33,869 nt of DNA from Bacteroidota bacterium (GCA_017860345.1 JAFNAV010000031.1:1-33869); one strand, 5' to 3'. Counted from the first letter of the stretch, positions 8,338 through 17,528 are shown. Translations and numbers: made by a program. Notes: a model not told the origin generated them from the letters alone.

Positions 8338-8368
8338 ATTCCCTTTTCCGGGGGAATTTTTCTTTTTT
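8338..8368 (+). promoter_or_regulatory. Terminator-like hairpin inside the uvrA leader
   Basis: ATTCCC (8338-8343) pairs with GGGAAT (8352-8357). An uninterrupted pyrimidine run TTTTTCTTTTTT follows, and the uvrA ATG lies 25 bases after the stem. This resembles an attenuator. The stem is only 6 base pairs, so it may be chance. Confidence 0.35.
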
Positions 8369-8381
8369 AAAATCATATCAA

Positions 8382-11186
8382 ATGTCAAAACAGGGAAACA
8401 TTATAATCAAAGCGGCCAGAGTTCATAATCTAAAAAATGTGGATGTTGAAATCCCCCGCAATAAGCTTGTTGTAATCACCGGGCTCTCCGGCTCAGGGAA
8501 ATCTTCGCTGGCTTTCGACACGCTTTACGCCGAGGGACAACGCCGCTATGTAGAAAGTCTTTCGGCTTATGCCCGGCAGTTTTTGGGACGCATGAGCAAA
8601 CCCGAAGTGGATTATATTAAAGGTATCCCCCCGGCTATAGCTATAGAGCAAAAAGTAAATACGCGCAATCCCCGTTCTACAGTAGGCACATCCACCGAAA
8701 TATACGAGTACATGAAACTGTTGTATGCGCGTATTGGCAAAACCTACTCGCCGGTGTCGGGAGAATTGGTTAAAAAACATGAGGCTCAGGATGTAGTAGA
8801 GGCCGCTCTCCAATTTCCGGACGACACGCGCATTATGGTGCTTACCAAAGTGACTCCTTCGGCCGAAAGAGATATGCGGGAAGAGCTCCGCAGCTTACAA
8901 ATGCAGGGATTCAGCAGAGTGGAAACCGATGGCGAAATTTTAAAGATTGAAGACCTTACTGAAGATAAAAAAAGAGATCTTAATAATCAGGAGATATTTC
9001 TGGTAGTAGACCGGCTTACGGTAGATAAATCGCAAACGGGAATAAGCCGAATTACCGACTCGGTAGAAACTGCATTTTTTCAAAGCAACGGGAGCTGTTT
9101 GTTGAAGATATTTGCCGAAACAGGTGAACAGAGTCTGTATTTTTCGAAAAGTTTTGAAGCCGACGGCATGCAGTTCGAAACTCCTACGATACACACATTC
9201 AGCTTTAACAGTCCGCTGGGAGCATGCCCTACCTGCGAAGGTTTCGGGCGCGTAATAGGCATTGACGAAGATTTGGTGATACCGAATAAAACTTTGTCGG
9301 TGTACGAAGATGCAGTAGCTTGCTGGAAAGGTGAGGTGATGAGCGAATATAAAAAACAGCTGATACAATCGGCCGATAAATTTAATTTCCCCATTCATAA
9401 ACCATATTACGAACTTACCGACGAGCAACGGGAATTGCTATGGAACGGCAACAAGTATTTTGAAGGTATCAATGCTTTTTTTAAAATGCTGGAAGCTAAC
9501 CAGTATAAAATTCAGTACCGGGTTATGCTGGCGCGTTACCGTGGCAAAACTACTTGTCCCGAATGTAAGGGAAGCCGTCTGAAGAAAGAAGCTTCGTACA
9601 TACGCGTTTCCGGAAAATCGATTTCGGATCTGGTGCTGATGCCGGTTCACAAACTGAAACTGTTTTTTGACAATATAACCCTTGAAGAGCATGAGGCCAA
9701 AGTGGCCAAACGCTTGCTGCTGGAAATAGATAACCGCCTTCTGTTTTTGCTGGATGTAGGACTGGGATACTTAACCTTAAACCGCCTGTCAAACTCATTG
9801 TCGGGCGGTGAGAGCCAACGTATTAATCTGGCCACATCGTTAGGCAGTAGTCTGGTAGGATCGCTTTATATATTAGACGAACCGAGCATTGGGCTACACT
9901 CGCGCGATACGTACTTGCTAATCAAGGTGCTGAAGCAGCTCCGCGATCTGGGAAACACTGTAGTAGTGGTGGAACATGATGAAGAAATTATGCGTGCTGC
10001 CGATTATATTATCGACATTGGTCCCTTTGCCGGACGAAAAGGTGGTGAAGTGGTATTTCAGGGAAATACCTCCGAACTGGAGAAACAAAGCGCCAAAGTT
10101 GCGGAAAAATCATTTACACTGAAGTATTTATTACACAAGGAGTCAATCGATATTCCTCTACATCGACGTAAATGGAATAATTTCATAGAGGTAAAGGGAG
10201 CACGCGAAAACAATCTGAAGAACATCGATGTTAAGTTCCCTCTCAACGTAATGACTGTGGTAACGGGTGTTAGTGGCTCAGGAAAATCGTCGCTGGTGCG
10301 CAATGTGTTTTATGCCGCACTGAAAAAATATTACGGAGGTGTGGCCGATCGTACCGGACAGTTTGGAGCGCTTTCGGGTTCCATGCATCTGGCACGCGAT
10401 GTAGAATTTGTGGATCAGAACCCAATTGGCCGATCGACACGCTCAAATCCGGTAACCTACATCAAAGCTTATGACGAAATCCGAAAATTGTTTGCCGACC
10501 AGCAGCTGTCGAAGCAGATGGGTTATTCGGCTTCGTATTTTTCGTTCAATACGGCCGGCGGGCGCTGCGAGGAATGTCAGGGCGAAGGTACTGTGACTGT
10601 AGAAATGCAGTTTATGGCCGACCTTGTACTGGAATGCGAGCATTGCCACGGAAAACGGTTTAAACAGGATATACTGGAGGTGTTATACAAAGGCAACAGC
10701 ATCTACGACGTACTGGAAATGACCGTAAACCAAGCTATAGAGTTTTTTGAAGCACAGAGCGGATCTACCGAAAAGAAAATAGTAAAAAGGCTGAAACCCT
10801 TGCAGGATGTAGGTATCGGATACGTAAAGTTAGGACAATCGAGCAGTACATTGTCGGGTGGTGAAAGCCAGCGCGTAAAACTGGCCTCATTTTTAGCCAA
10901 CGAAAAACCGGAACCCACAATCTTCGTTTTCGACGAACCAACTACCGGACTTCACTTTCATGATATCAAAACACTGCTTAAGGCATTCGATGCTCTTATA
11001 GCTAAAGGGCACACCATTATTATCATTGAGCATAATCTTGAAGTAATTAAATGTGCCGACCACATTATTGATATCGGCCCCGAAGGTGGAGAGAATGGTG
11101 GAAAACTTGTATTTGAAGGAACTCCCGAAGATATTATTCAATGTAAAGATTCGTACACTGGCAAATTCCTGAAAGATAAATTGTGA
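8382..11186 (+). CDS. uvrA: Excinuclease ABC subunit A
   Basis: The 934-residue DNA-damage sensor of nucleotide excision repair dimerises, loads UvrB and has two ABC ATPase modules. Module one has Walker [10 protein letters not shown] (34-42) and signature [12 protein letters not shown]; module two has [10 protein letters not shown] and [12 protein letters not shown]. The C-terminal zinc finger is intact (CEEC, about 20 residues, CEHC). In the N-terminal half only CPTCEGFG and CPECKG remain: the CxxC that precedes FSFN in E. coli UvrA is replaced by an EADGMQFE segment. The start [19 protein letters not shown] matches the family; an in-frame ATG 27 codons upstream lies on the promoter and is excluded. 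The gene appears monocistronic. Bacteroidota often carry more than one uvrA-like gene, so this need not be the only copy. Confidence 0.95.
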   Translation: MSKQGNIIIKAARVHNLKNVDVEIPRNKLVVITGLSGSGKSSLAFDTLYAEGQRRYVESLSAYARQFLGRMSKPEVDYIKGIPPAIAIEQKVNTRNPRSTVGTSTEIYEYMKLLYARIGKTYSPVSGELVKKHEAQDVVEAALQFPDDTRIMVLTKVTPSAERDMREELRSLQMQGFSRVETDGEILKIEDLTEDKKRDLNNQEIFLVVDRLTVDKSQTGISRITDSVETAFFQSNGSCLLKIFAETGEQSLYFSKSFEADGMQFETPTIHTFSFNSPLGACPTCEGFGRVIGIDEDLVIPNKTLSVYEDAVACWKGEVMSEYKKQLIQSADKFNFPIHKPYYELTDEQRELLWNGNKYFEGINAFFKMLEANQYKIQYRVMLARYRGKTTCPECKGSRLKKEASYIRVSGKSISDLVLMPVHKLKLFFDNITLEEHEAKVAKRLLLEIDNRLLFLLDVGLGYLTLNRLSNSLSGGESQRINLATSLGSSLVGSLYILDEPSIGLHSRDTYLLIKVLKQLRDLGNTVVVVEHDEEIMRAADYIIDIGPFAGRKGGEVVFQGNTSELEKQSAKVAEKSFTLKYLLHKESIDIPLHRRKWNNFIEVKGARENNLKNIDVKFPLNVMTVVTGVSGSGKSSLVRNVFYAALKKYYGGVADRTGQFGALSGSMHLARDVEFVDQNPIGRSTRSNPVTYIKAYDEIRKLFADQQLSKQMGYSASYFSFNTAGGRCEECQGEGTVTVEMQFMADLVLECEHCHGKRFKQDILEVLYKGNSIYDVLEMTVNQAIEFFEAQSGSTEKKIVKRLKPLQDVGIGYVKLGQSSSTLSGGESQRVKLASFLANEKPEPTIFVFDEPTTGLHFHDIKTLLKAFDALIAKGHTIIIIEHNLEVIKCADHIIDIGPEGGENGGKLVFEGTPEDIIQCKDSYTGKFLKDKL

Positions 11187-11194
11187 AAAAATCA

Positions 11195-11235
11195 AAGAGA
11201 CCAATGCATGTTTAGTGGACTTACATTGGTCTCTT
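11195..11235. terminator. Hairpin between convergent uvrA and the LytTR gene
   Basis: A perfect 12-base stem AAGAGACCAATG (11195-11206) pairs with CATTGGTCTCTT (11224-11235), with a 17-base loop. T-rich sequence follows only on the minus strand (TTTGATTTTTT). It probably ends both genes but suits the minus-strand operon best. Confidence 0.75.
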
Positions 11236-11239
11236 CGGG

Positions 11240-12085
11240 TTATAAATTAAGTTTAGTGCGCAGAAGTTTATATCCTGCCTGACTCACTTTAATCTGATGT
11301 CCATTTTTAAGCGTAAGCTGTTGGTTTTGTTTTTCGTACAGCTCAATTCTTGAGATGGCCTCTACATTCACAATACAGGAACGATGCACCCGTACAAATT
11401 GCGAGTAAGGCAGATGCTCCTCAAAATACTTCATAGTTTGCTCTTTCAGGTACTTCCCGTTGGTAGTAAAGATATGCACGTAGTCGCCGTCGGCCTGTAA
11501 GTATATGATTTCGGGAATCATAATTACATGTATTTTTTGGCCGGTTTTCACAGCAATACGTTCCAGTATTTCTTTGTCGCTATCCGGTTCATCTAACTCC
11601 GGTTCATCGTCATTTCTATCAGAATGTACTGTGGCTGCGGGTTCATTGAGCTCGTTTTCGAGAATCTCTTCGTCTAACGATTTCAGCTTAAAATTCTGAG
11701 TTAGTGCTATATAAACCAGTATGCTGATAAAAATACGTACGGGCATCAGTGGCAGAAACGTGTTGGCCACGGCTTCGTCTACCATATATTCAAAACCATA
11801 ACCCAAGCCAATGGTAAGCAGAACCGTTAAAACGGCCAATGCTGCATAGTTGATAACTCTTTGAAATACAGGAAGCGAGCCAAAATTACCATATTTAATA
11901 ACGCTCCACAGTAAAATCCCAATCAGGCCGTAAAAAACAGAGTATACAAACGAGTCGGCAAAAACCATCCCCAAAGACAAAGAAACCAATGGTGCGACAG
12001 CAAACGTATGTAGTACGGCAAATATTATCCAAACAAGGATGTATTGCCAGATTTTAAAATTGATATTAAAAAACTGTTGTAGCAT
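11240..12085 (-). CDS. Membrane-bound LytTR-family transcription regulator
   Basis: The 281-residue protein has four predicted membrane helices (about 12-30, 44-62, 78-98, 112-130), an acidic linker (DRNDDEPELDEPDSDKE) and a C-terminal LytTR DNA-binding domain from about 180, with YLQADGDYVHIFTTNGKYL and the conserved FVRVHRSCIVNV (230-241). It has no receiver domain, so it would act as a one-component membrane sensor-regulator. It lies 43 bases downstream of a LiaF-like gene and probably in the same operon, so the pair may form a cell-envelope stress module. Candidate LytTR sites lie upstream of the operon promoter (13100-13128), which would make it autoregulated. Confidence 0.88.
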   Translation of the reverse strand: MLQQFFNINFKIWQYILVWIIFAVLHTFAVAPLVSLSLGMVFADSFVYSVFYGLIGILLWSVIKYGNFGSLPVFQRVINYAALAVLTVLLTIGLGYGFEYMVDEAVANTFLPLMPVRIFISILVYIALTQNFKLKSLDEEILENELNEPAATVHSDRNDDEPELDEPDSDKEILERIAVKTGQKIHVIMIPEIIYLQADGDYVHIFTTNGKYLKEQTMKYFEEHLPYSQFVRVHRSCIVNVEAISRIELYEKQNQQLTLKNGHQIKVSQAGYKLLRTKLNL

Positions 12086-12128
12086 GGTGGTAATCTGGTT
12101 GTCTGATTAATTTTTCTTCAAGAGATGT

Positions 12129-12923
12129 TTAATCCCTTAGTTCGCCACCACCAAACACACAAGCTCCGGTAATTATAAGCTTACGCGTCATATCCGGGTT
12201 TTCAATTTTGAAGCGTTTATCTTCAAAACCTCCAAAAACAGAATCCAGCCGGGTTTCGATATACCAATCGGGCGGTACAATAATGGTTACTCCGCCAAAA
12301 ACTGCATTGATATCCACCCGGGTATCTCCTTCGGCTAACGTTGTTTTTCTCAAGTCGAGCGTAATTCCGCCAAAAACTGCATTGAGTTCGCCTCCTTTGA
12401 AAACCGGATCGAGTACGATGTGCTCGCCTGCGCCAAATATACTGTTTTTTGAAAACTCACTGTTTTTGTAGTATTTTTCGTAATTATAATTCTGGTGGTG
12501 ATGGTGATGGCGTCCGCATTGTTTGTCGTTATTATTATCTACAAAGCCCCAGTTTTTGCCAAAAATTTTACTTATTATAAGCAATATACCTGCAATAATA
12601 AGCAATACCGGCCAGTACGTGTAGGTGAAGCCACCATCCATGCCCGGGAAATAGGCGGGATAGGCGCTAATAACTCTGGGCATGAGGAAAAATCCGCCAA
12701 TAACTAATAAAATTGTACCCGATGTAAAATGCCTTTTAAAAAGGTTTACCACACCGATAAGAACCAAAATCATTGGCCATGAGAAAAACACCCGTTTCAG
12801 TTCGGGTCCCAGTATTCCAAAATTGAAGCCCAGAAACAAAACTCCTATCAGCATTAATATAAGTCCGAAACCCAGACCTTTTGTGTATCCGCTATGATAC
12901 GTTTTTTTAATTTCGTTGTCCAT
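12129..12923 (-). CDS. LiaF-like transmembrane protein
   Basis: The 264-residue protein has four membrane helices in the first 125 residues (for example LGFGLILMLIGVLFLGFNFGI, then PVLLIIAGILLIISKIF) and a histidine-rich linker (GRHHHHHQNY). The C-terminal domain has repeating beta turns FGG (AVFGGITLDLRK, NAVFGGVTIIVPPDW, DSVFGGFEDKRF) typical of LiaF/DUF2154-type cell-wall stress response proteins. In Firmicutes, LiaF inhibits the LiaSR sensor. Here its partner is likely the LytTR protein encoded just downstream. A 39-codon candidate ORF ends 14 bases before the ATG. Family assignment is good; function is by analogy. Confidence 0.85.
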   Translation of the reverse strand: MDNEIKKTYHSGYTKGLGFGLILMLIGVLFLGFNFGILGPELKRVFFSWPMILVLIGVVNLFKRHFTSGTILLVIGGFFLMPRVISAYPAYFPGMDGGFTYTYWPVLLIIAGILLIISKIFGKNWGFVDNNNDKQCGRHHHHHQNYNYEKYYKNSEFSKNSIFGAGEHIVLDPVFKGGELNAVFGGITLDLRKTTLAEGDTRVDINAVFGGVTIIVPPDWYIETRLDSVFGGFEDKRFKIENPDMTRKLIITGACVFGGGELRD

Positions 12924-12937
12924 TGTTTGTTGTTTTT

Positions 12938-13057
12938 TTAAAAGTTCATACGTTTATTTTTTTCAGATAGTGGTAGTATGAAACCTGCATGGCGCATCCC
13001 GAAAATTTTCATGGGATATTCCTGAGGGGTAAACCTCCGCGTCCATGTTTGTTTCAT
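12938..13057 (-). CDS. Candidate 39-residue small protein upstream of the LiaF-like gene
   Basis: An ATG at 13057 opens a 39-codon frame (starting MKQTWTRRF, ending EKNKRMNF) that stops 14 bases before the LiaF-like ATG. It lies directly behind a good promoter: the -7 box TAATTTTG ends 4 bases before this ATG, so the transcript would be almost leaderless and the ORF would be its first gene. The peptide is basic (about ten Lys/Arg/His), has one short hydrophobic stretch (AGFILPL) and no membrane helix or signal peptide. No known family is recognised. It may be a leader peptide controlling the operon, a small partner protein, or chance. Tight spacing and operon position are the evidence. Confidence 0.45.
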   Translation of the reverse strand: MKQTWTRRFTPQEYPMKIFGMRHAGFILPLSEKNKRMNF

Positions 13058-13061
13058 GATG

Positions 13062-13092
13062 CAAAATTATCTCAGTGCGCCCTCTGCCGCAA
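13062..13092 (-). promoter_or_regulatory. Promoter of the small ORF-LiaF-LytTR operon
   Basis: On the minus strand TTG (13090-13092) is followed after 20 bases by TAATTTTG (13062-13069), matching TAnnTTTG. The start of transcription would fall at or next to the small ORF's ATG. Confidence 0.65.
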
Positions 13093-13099
13093 CTGTAAA

Positions 13100-13128
13100 T
13101 CGATAAACGATGACATTTTGTCGATGAA
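13100..13128 (-). promoter_or_regulatory. Paired direct repeat, candidate LytTR operator
   Basis: TCGATAAA (13100-13107) and TCGATGAA (13121-13128) are direct repeats with a 21-base period (one mismatch in 8). They lie 7 bases upstream of the -33 box of the operon that encodes the LytTR protein. LytTR proteins are known to bind two direct repeats about two helical turns apart. The match to the published core (GTTNA) is poor here, so the spacing carries the argument. Confidence 0.4.
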
Positions 13129-13164
13129 TTGAAGCTTTTTTATGTTCTCCGCTTGTTTTCTGAA

Positions 13165-13207
13165 ACAAAAAAAGTGACCCGTATTCATGCTACCTGTCAC
13201 TTTTTTA
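13165..13207 (-). terminator. Terminator after mscL
   Basis: An 11-base stem AAAAAAGTGAC (13168-13178) pairs with GTCACTTTTTT (13196-13206), with a 17-base loop, 25 bases after the mscL stop. Read on the minus strand it ends in a T run. Confidence 0.85.
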
Positions 13208-13231
13208 CATCATTAGCTGTTTTATGTTGTC

Positions 13232-13657
13232 TTATTTTTTGTCTCTCAGGAGGTCACGTATTTCGGTAAGCAACTGCTCTTCTTTGGAAGGTGCTGCCGG
13301 AGCAGGCGGCGCTGCAGGTGCTTCGTCTTTTTTCTTATTCATTTTATTAATGGCTTTGATTACCATAAAAATTACAAATGCAATAATCAGAAAATCGACA
13401 GTAACCTGAATAAAATTTCCGTAGTTCAGCGTTACTGCAGCTTTTTGTACTCCATCCACAATTTCGGCGGGTTTCAACTGCCATTTCAGTTCGGTAAAAT
13501 TCACTCCATTGAGCAACAACCCGATAGGAGGCATAATCACATCGGCCACAAACGACGATACTATTTTGCCAAATGCGCCACCGATGATAACACCGACAGC
13601 CAAATCAATAACGTTGCCACGTACTGCAAACTCTTTAAATTCTTTCAGTAACCCCAT
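13232..13657 (-). CDS. mscL: Large-conductance mechanosensitive channel
   Basis: The 141-residue inner membrane channel opens under high membrane tension to release solutes during osmotic downshock. It starts [23 protein letters not shown], the conserved amphipathic N-terminus and TM1. TM2 is at about 75-98 ([22 protein letters not shown]), followed by a charged, Ala/Pro-rich linker ([17 protein letters not shown]) and the C-terminal helix [11 protein letters not shown]. The periplasmic loop is of usual length. An in-frame upstream start would overlap the promoter and is excluded. It is monocistronic, with its own promoter and terminator, and divergent from aroK. Confidence 0.96.
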   Translation of the reverse strand: MGLLKEFKEFAVRGNVIDLAVGVIIGGAFGKIVSSFVADVIMPPIGLLLNGVNFTELKWQLKPAEIVDGVQKAAVTLNYGNFIQVTVDFLIIAFVIFMVIKAINKMNKKKDEAPAAPPAPAAPSKEEQLLTEIRDLLRDKK

Positions 13658-13697
13658 AGTCTCAAATTTTTTGTTGTTTATTTTAATAGTCTGAACG

Positions 13698-13728
13698 CAA
13701 AAATACATATTCCTTGTTTAATTACAAA
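13698..13728 (-). promoter_or_regulatory. mscL: Consensus Bacteroidetes promoter for mscL
   Basis: On the minus strand TTTG (13725-13728), 19 bases, TATTTTTG (13698-13705). Both boxes and spacing are exact. The leader would be about 35 bases. Confidence 0.82.
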
Positions 13729-13805
13729 TTTTAAGACATTTTTATTTTAAATCTTTTACAAAAAAACTGAGAAAAAAGTGGACTGGTTTTTTTCAACATT
13801 TAGTT

Positions 13806-13813
13806 TATCTTTG
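13806..13813 (+). promoter_or_regulatory. aroK: -7 element for aroK
   Basis: TATCTTTG matches TAnnTTTG and lies 22 bases before the aroK ATG. The -33 region is T-rich without a clear TTTG. Confidence 0.6.
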
Positions 13814-13835
13814 CACCAAAGATATTGACAGCATC

Positions 13836-14345
13836 ATGAACAGATTTTTTCTTGTTGGTTATATGGGGTCGGGTAAAACCTCCATGGGCAAACTGCTTGC
13901 CAATAAACTGGGCTATACTTTTGTGGATATGGATGCGCGCATCGAAGAAAAGTACCTTAAAACGGTTTCGGATATTTTTGCTGAAATGGGGCAGGAGAAG
14001 TTTCGGGAGATGGAGCGTGATTGTTTGCACGAAGTGGCTACTTTCGAAAACGTAGTGATATCAACCGGTGGAGGGGCTCCGTGTTTTTTTGATAATATGG
14101 ATTATATGAACCATCGTGGTATCACCGTGTATCTGAATTTATCTGTTCCCCAGTTAGTAGAAAGGTTATCGTCATCGCGTCCCGGAAAACGCCCTCTTAT
14201 CGACGGACTAAAAGGACAAAGACTTGAGCAATTTATAGTTGACGCACTGGCTACAAGGCAACTCTTTTATTCAAAAGCTCAGATTCACATAAGCGGAACT
14301 GACGAGGAAATGGTAGAAAAAATCACCTCGTTAAAAGCATTGTAA
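13836..14345 (+). CDS. aroK: Shikimate kinase
   Basis: The 169-residue cytoplasmic enzyme phosphorylates shikimate at the 3-hydroxyl in the aromatic amino acid pathway. Walker A is GYMGSGKTS (8-16). The shikimate-binding residues are present: Asp33 in VDMDARIEE, Arg57 in KFREME and the GGG at 78-80. The lid arginine segment is SSSRPGKRPLI. Length is usual for the family. The gene is single and divergent from mscL, and converges on polA. Confidence 0.96.
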   Translation: MNRFFLVGYMGSGKTSMGKLLANKLGYTFVDMDARIEEKYLKTVSDIFAEMGQEKFREMERDCLHEVATFENVVISTGGGAPCFFDNMDYMNHRGITVYLNLSVPQLVERLSSSRPGKRPLIDGLKGQRLEQFIVDALATRQLFYSKAQIHISGTDEEMVEKITSLKAL

Positions 14346-14370
14346 TAAAATAAGTTAGATAAGATTAAGC

Positions 14371-14405
14371 AACCGCAGGTGGTAGTGTAATGCTCACCTG
14401 CGGTT
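14371..14405. terminator. Hairpin between convergent aroK and polA
   Basis: A perfect 11-base stem AACCGCAGGTG (14371-14381) pairs with CACCTGCGGTT (14395-14405), with a 13-base loop. It lacks a strong T run on either strand. A second, short GGGC-TATT-GCCC stem followed by five T lies at 14455-14471 on the plus strand and could help end aroK. Confidence 0.6.
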
Positions 14406-14469
14406 ACTAAAAACTCCTTCAGAATAACAGAAAAACTAGAATTTTCATTTTGCCGGGCTATTGCCCTTT

Positions 14470-17328
14470 TTAGTGTGCTTCAAGCCAGTTTACCCCAATG
14501 CCACATTCGGCTATTAACGGCACTTGCAGTTTCACTGCATTTTCCATTTCTTCTATTACCAGTTTTTTAGCAACTTCTATTTCAGCCTCAGGTACCGAAA
14601 AGTTCAACTCATCATGTACCTGAAGAGTCATTTTGGTTTGCAGTTTTTCTTTTTCAATGCGCTCCTGAATACGTATCATAGCTATTTTAATAATATCGGC
14701 GGCCGAACCCTGAATAGGCGCATTAATCGCGTTTCGTTCAGCATAGCCACGCACAATACTGTTTTGCGAATTAATATCGGGCAAAAAGCGCTTACGACCG
14801 AAAATTGTTTCGACATATCCCAGGGTTTTAGCACGTTGTATGGTCTCCTCCATATACTGTTTTATGTGAGGATAGGTGCTAAAATACCCCTCGATTAATT
14901 CTTTGGCTTCGCCGCGGGGAATACCGAGGCGATCGGCCAGACCAAAAGTGGAAATACCGTAAATTATACCGAAGTTAGCCGTTTTAGCTTTTCTTCGCAT
15001 ATCCGAATTTACCTCGTTGAGCGGTATTTTATATATCTTCGCGGCTGTGGCTGTATGAATATCGTGTCCGTTGTTAAATGCTTCGAGCATGTTGTGGTCA
15101 TTGCTCAGATGAGCTATAATACGCAGTTCAATCTGCGAATAATCGGCACTTAGAAATACACAGCCCTCATCGGGAATAAATGCTTTGCGAATTTCTTTTC
15201 CCTGCGCATCGCGTATCGGGATATTTTGCAAATTAGGATTGGTAGAGCTAAGCCTACCCGTAGCTGCCACCGTTTGGTTGAACGACGTATGCACTTTTCC
15301 CGTTTTAGGGTTGATTAGTAAAGGCAGGGCGTCGACATAGGTGCTGAGCAGTTTCCTGAGTCCTCTGAAATCGAGAATTTTACCTATAATAGGATGTTTT
15401 GACCGGATTTTTTCCAACACGTCCTCCGAAGTAGAGTATTGCCCGGTTTTTGTTTTTTTTGCTTTATCATCCAATCCTAACCGGTCGAACAAGACATCGC
15501 CTACCTGCGCCGGCGATGATACATTAAAATCGAAGCCAGCCATTTGGTGTATTTCCTGTTCTATTTTCAGAGCTTCAGCTGTAAGTATTTCAGAGCTTAA
15601 CCGCAGGGCATCGCCATCAATACGCACACCATTAGCCTCCATCACAGCAAGCACTCTCATCAAAGGCATTTCTATATCATAGTACAATTTTTCGAGTCCT
15701 TTTTCTTTTAACTCCGGTTCAAGTATTTGTTTCAGCTGAAATGTGATATCTGCATCTTCAGCCGCATAATCGCAGAGCGTTGGCAAGTCGAGGAAACGAA
15801 TCCCGATTTGCTTCTTGCCTTTACCTCCTACCAGTTCTTCGTATTTTATAGTTTGATAATGCAGGTATATCTCGGCCAGATAATCCATGCCATGACGAAG
15901 TTCGGGTTGCAGAAGGTAATGTGCAATCATGGTATCGAACAGTCGGCCTTTTAGTTCCACACCGTAAACCGACAACATCAGCAAGTCGAATTTAATATTC
16001 TGACCAACTTTTTCGATATGCTCTGCCTGAAAAAAAGCTTTAAATTCACGCACCACTTCTTCAGCTTCATTTCTGTCCTGAGGGAGTGTTACATAGTAAG
16101 CTTCGCCTTTGGTAAAACAGAACGACATACCCACCATATCGGCCAAAAACACATCCAATCCTGTAGTTTCGGTATCAAAGCAAACCGATTTCTGCATAAA
16201 TAGTTTCGATATCAGGTCGGCACGTTTTATTTTATTGTCAACTAAAATATATTTGTGCGGTACGTTCTTCAGCGTAAGCAGGCCGTTGGCAGGAGCTGCT
16301 TCAAGTACCTGCTGCGATGCTGCGGGTGCAGGCGTTTTCGGTGAATCAGAATTTTCACGCTCTTCCGGCTGATCAAAAAGCGACATTTGACCTGTTGGTG
16401 ATTTTGGTCGGGCAAACTGAATGGTAGTGGAAGGCTCATCTGGAGGCAAAGAGCTGAACGGTTTTGCTCCGAATTTGCTCTGAGTCATTGTTCTGAATTC
16501 CAGTTCATCAAACAATGCTTTAAGCTCCGTTTCGTTCACAGGTTCAATTTCGAGCGCCTTTTCGTTAAATTCTATTGGTACATCTGTTTTAATAGTAGCC
16601 AGAAAACGCGAGAATATAATTTGATCCTTATTATCTTCAATCTTGGTTTTGAGCGCTCCTTTTAGCTCGTCGGTGCGGGTAAACAAGGTATCGATACTTC
16701 CAAATTCCTTCAGAAGTTTGGCCGCGGTTTTCTCACCCACTCCCGGACATCCCGGGATATTATCGGCCGAATCGCCCATTAATCCCAGTAAATCAATCAC
16801 CTGCTCGTGACTATGCAAATCATATTTTTCGCGTACTTCTTTAGGTCCCATCACCTCAAATCCACCGGTATGTTTAGGCCGGTACATAAAAATATGATCG
16901 GATACCAATTGCCCGTAATCTTTGTCGGGCGTAAGCATATATACCTCAAAGCCCTCTTTTTCGGCCACTTTAGATACGGTGCCAATTACATCGTCGGCTT
17001 CGAATCCACTTACTTCAAGAATAGGGATATTATAGGCTTGAATAATTTTTTTGATATACGGTACAGCCAGTTTTATATCCTCAGGAGTGGCTTCGCGCTG
17101 CGCCTTGTACTGCTCGTAAGCCTCGTGTCTGAATGTAGGTCCTGATGGATCAAAAGCCACGGCTATATGCGTGGGTTTTTCGCGCTTAAGCACATCTTCC
17201 AGCGTATTTACAAAACCATAAATGGCCGAAGTATTCAACCCTTTGGAGTTGATACGTGGTGCTCTTATAAAAGCATAATATGCCCGGTAGATGATAGCGT
17301 AAGCATCAATGAGGAAGAGTTTTTTCAT
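14470..17328 (-). CDS. polA: DNA polymerase I
   Basis: The 952-residue repair and Okazaki-fragment polymerase has all three domains. The 5' nuclease (about 1-300) shows FLIDAYAIIYRAYYAF, EADDVIGT and GDSADNIPGCPGVGEKTA. The 3'-5' exonuclease appears active, with Asp-x-Glu in FDTETTGLD, GQNIKFDLLML and YAAEDADITFQL. The polymerase has motif A DYSQIELRIIAHLS, motif B RRKAKTANFGIIYG (with the O-helix Phe) and motif C LQVHDEL. A Pro/Ser-rich linker separates the nuclease from the exonuclease. An ATG 8 codons upstream is also in frame; MKKLFLIDAYAII matches the conserved N-terminus. The gene is monocistronic, with a -7 box about 95 bases upstream. Confidence 0.97.
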   Translation of the reverse strand: MKKLFLIDAYAIIYRAYYAFIRAPRINSKGLNTSAIYGFVNTLEDVLKREKPTHIAVAFDPSGPTFRHEAYEQYKAQREATPEDIKLAVPYIKKIIQAYNIPILEVSGFEADDVIGTVSKVAEKEGFEVYMLTPDKDYGQLVSDHIFMYRPKHTGGFEVMGPKEVREKYDLHSHEQVIDLLGLMGDSADNIPGCPGVGEKTAAKLLKEFGSIDTLFTRTDELKGALKTKIEDNKDQIIFSRFLATIKTDVPIEFNEKALEIEPVNETELKALFDELEFRTMTQSKFGAKPFSSLPPDEPSTTIQFARPKSPTGQMSLFDQPEERENSDSPKTPAPAASQQVLEAAPANGLLTLKNVPHKYILVDNKIKRADLISKLFMQKSVCFDTETTGLDVFLADMVGMSFCFTKGEAYYVTLPQDRNEAEEVVREFKAFFQAEHIEKVGQNIKFDLLMLSVYGVELKGRLFDTMIAHYLLQPELRHGMDYLAEIYLHYQTIKYEELVGGKGKKQIGIRFLDLPTLCDYAAEDADITFQLKQILEPELKEKGLEKLYYDIEMPLMRVLAVMEANGVRIDGDALRLSSEILTAEALKIEQEIHQMAGFDFNVSSPAQVGDVLFDRLGLDDKAKKTKTGQYSTSEDVLEKIRSKHPIIGKILDFRGLRKLLSTYVDALPLLINPKTGKVHTSFNQTVAATGRLSSTNPNLQNIPIRDAQGKEIRKAFIPDEGCVFLSADYSQIELRIIAHLSNDHNMLEAFNNGHDIHTATAAKIYKIPLNEVNSDMRRKAKTANFGIIYGISTFGLADRLGIPRGEAKELIEGYFSTYPHIKQYMEETIQRAKTLGYVETIFGRKRFLPDINSQNSIVRGYAERNAINAPIQGSAADIIKIAMIRIQERIEKEKLQTKMTLQVHDELNFSVPEAEIEVAKKLVIEEMENAVKLQVPLIAECGIGVNWLEAH

Positions 17329-17423
17329 GCATTCATTTTTATTTTTTTGCATACTTGTAGCATAGAACTCATAGCCCCGGAATTTCTCGGGATATCGTCT
17401 TTTTGCTTTATACTAAAGAATAA

Positions 17424-17431
17424 CAAAGATA
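17424..17431 (-). promoter_or_regulatory. polA: -7 element for polA
   Basis: On the minus strand these bases read TATCTTTG. The leader would be about 90 bases and contains an inverted CCCGAGAAATTCCGGG-like stem at about 17376-17391 of unknown meaning. Confidence 0.55.
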
Positions 17432-17528
17432 CAGATTTAATGTTGAATGAAAAAAAACCCGGAAACAAACAACCGGAACCCGGAGCTTTTAAAAGTTGAA
17501 ACGATTAATCATTCTACGTGCGGCTTAT

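Noticed and set aside
8124-8339. 71-codon minus-strand frame upstream of uvrA
   Set aside because: It overlaps the uvrA promoter and leader, is very AT-rich, and lacks any domain or signal peptide.
17452-17500. Possible terminator after the DUF5686 gene formed by CCGG segments
   Set aside because: Only 4-base self-complementary CCGG pairs are available; the T run is present on the minus strand but the stem is too weak to list.
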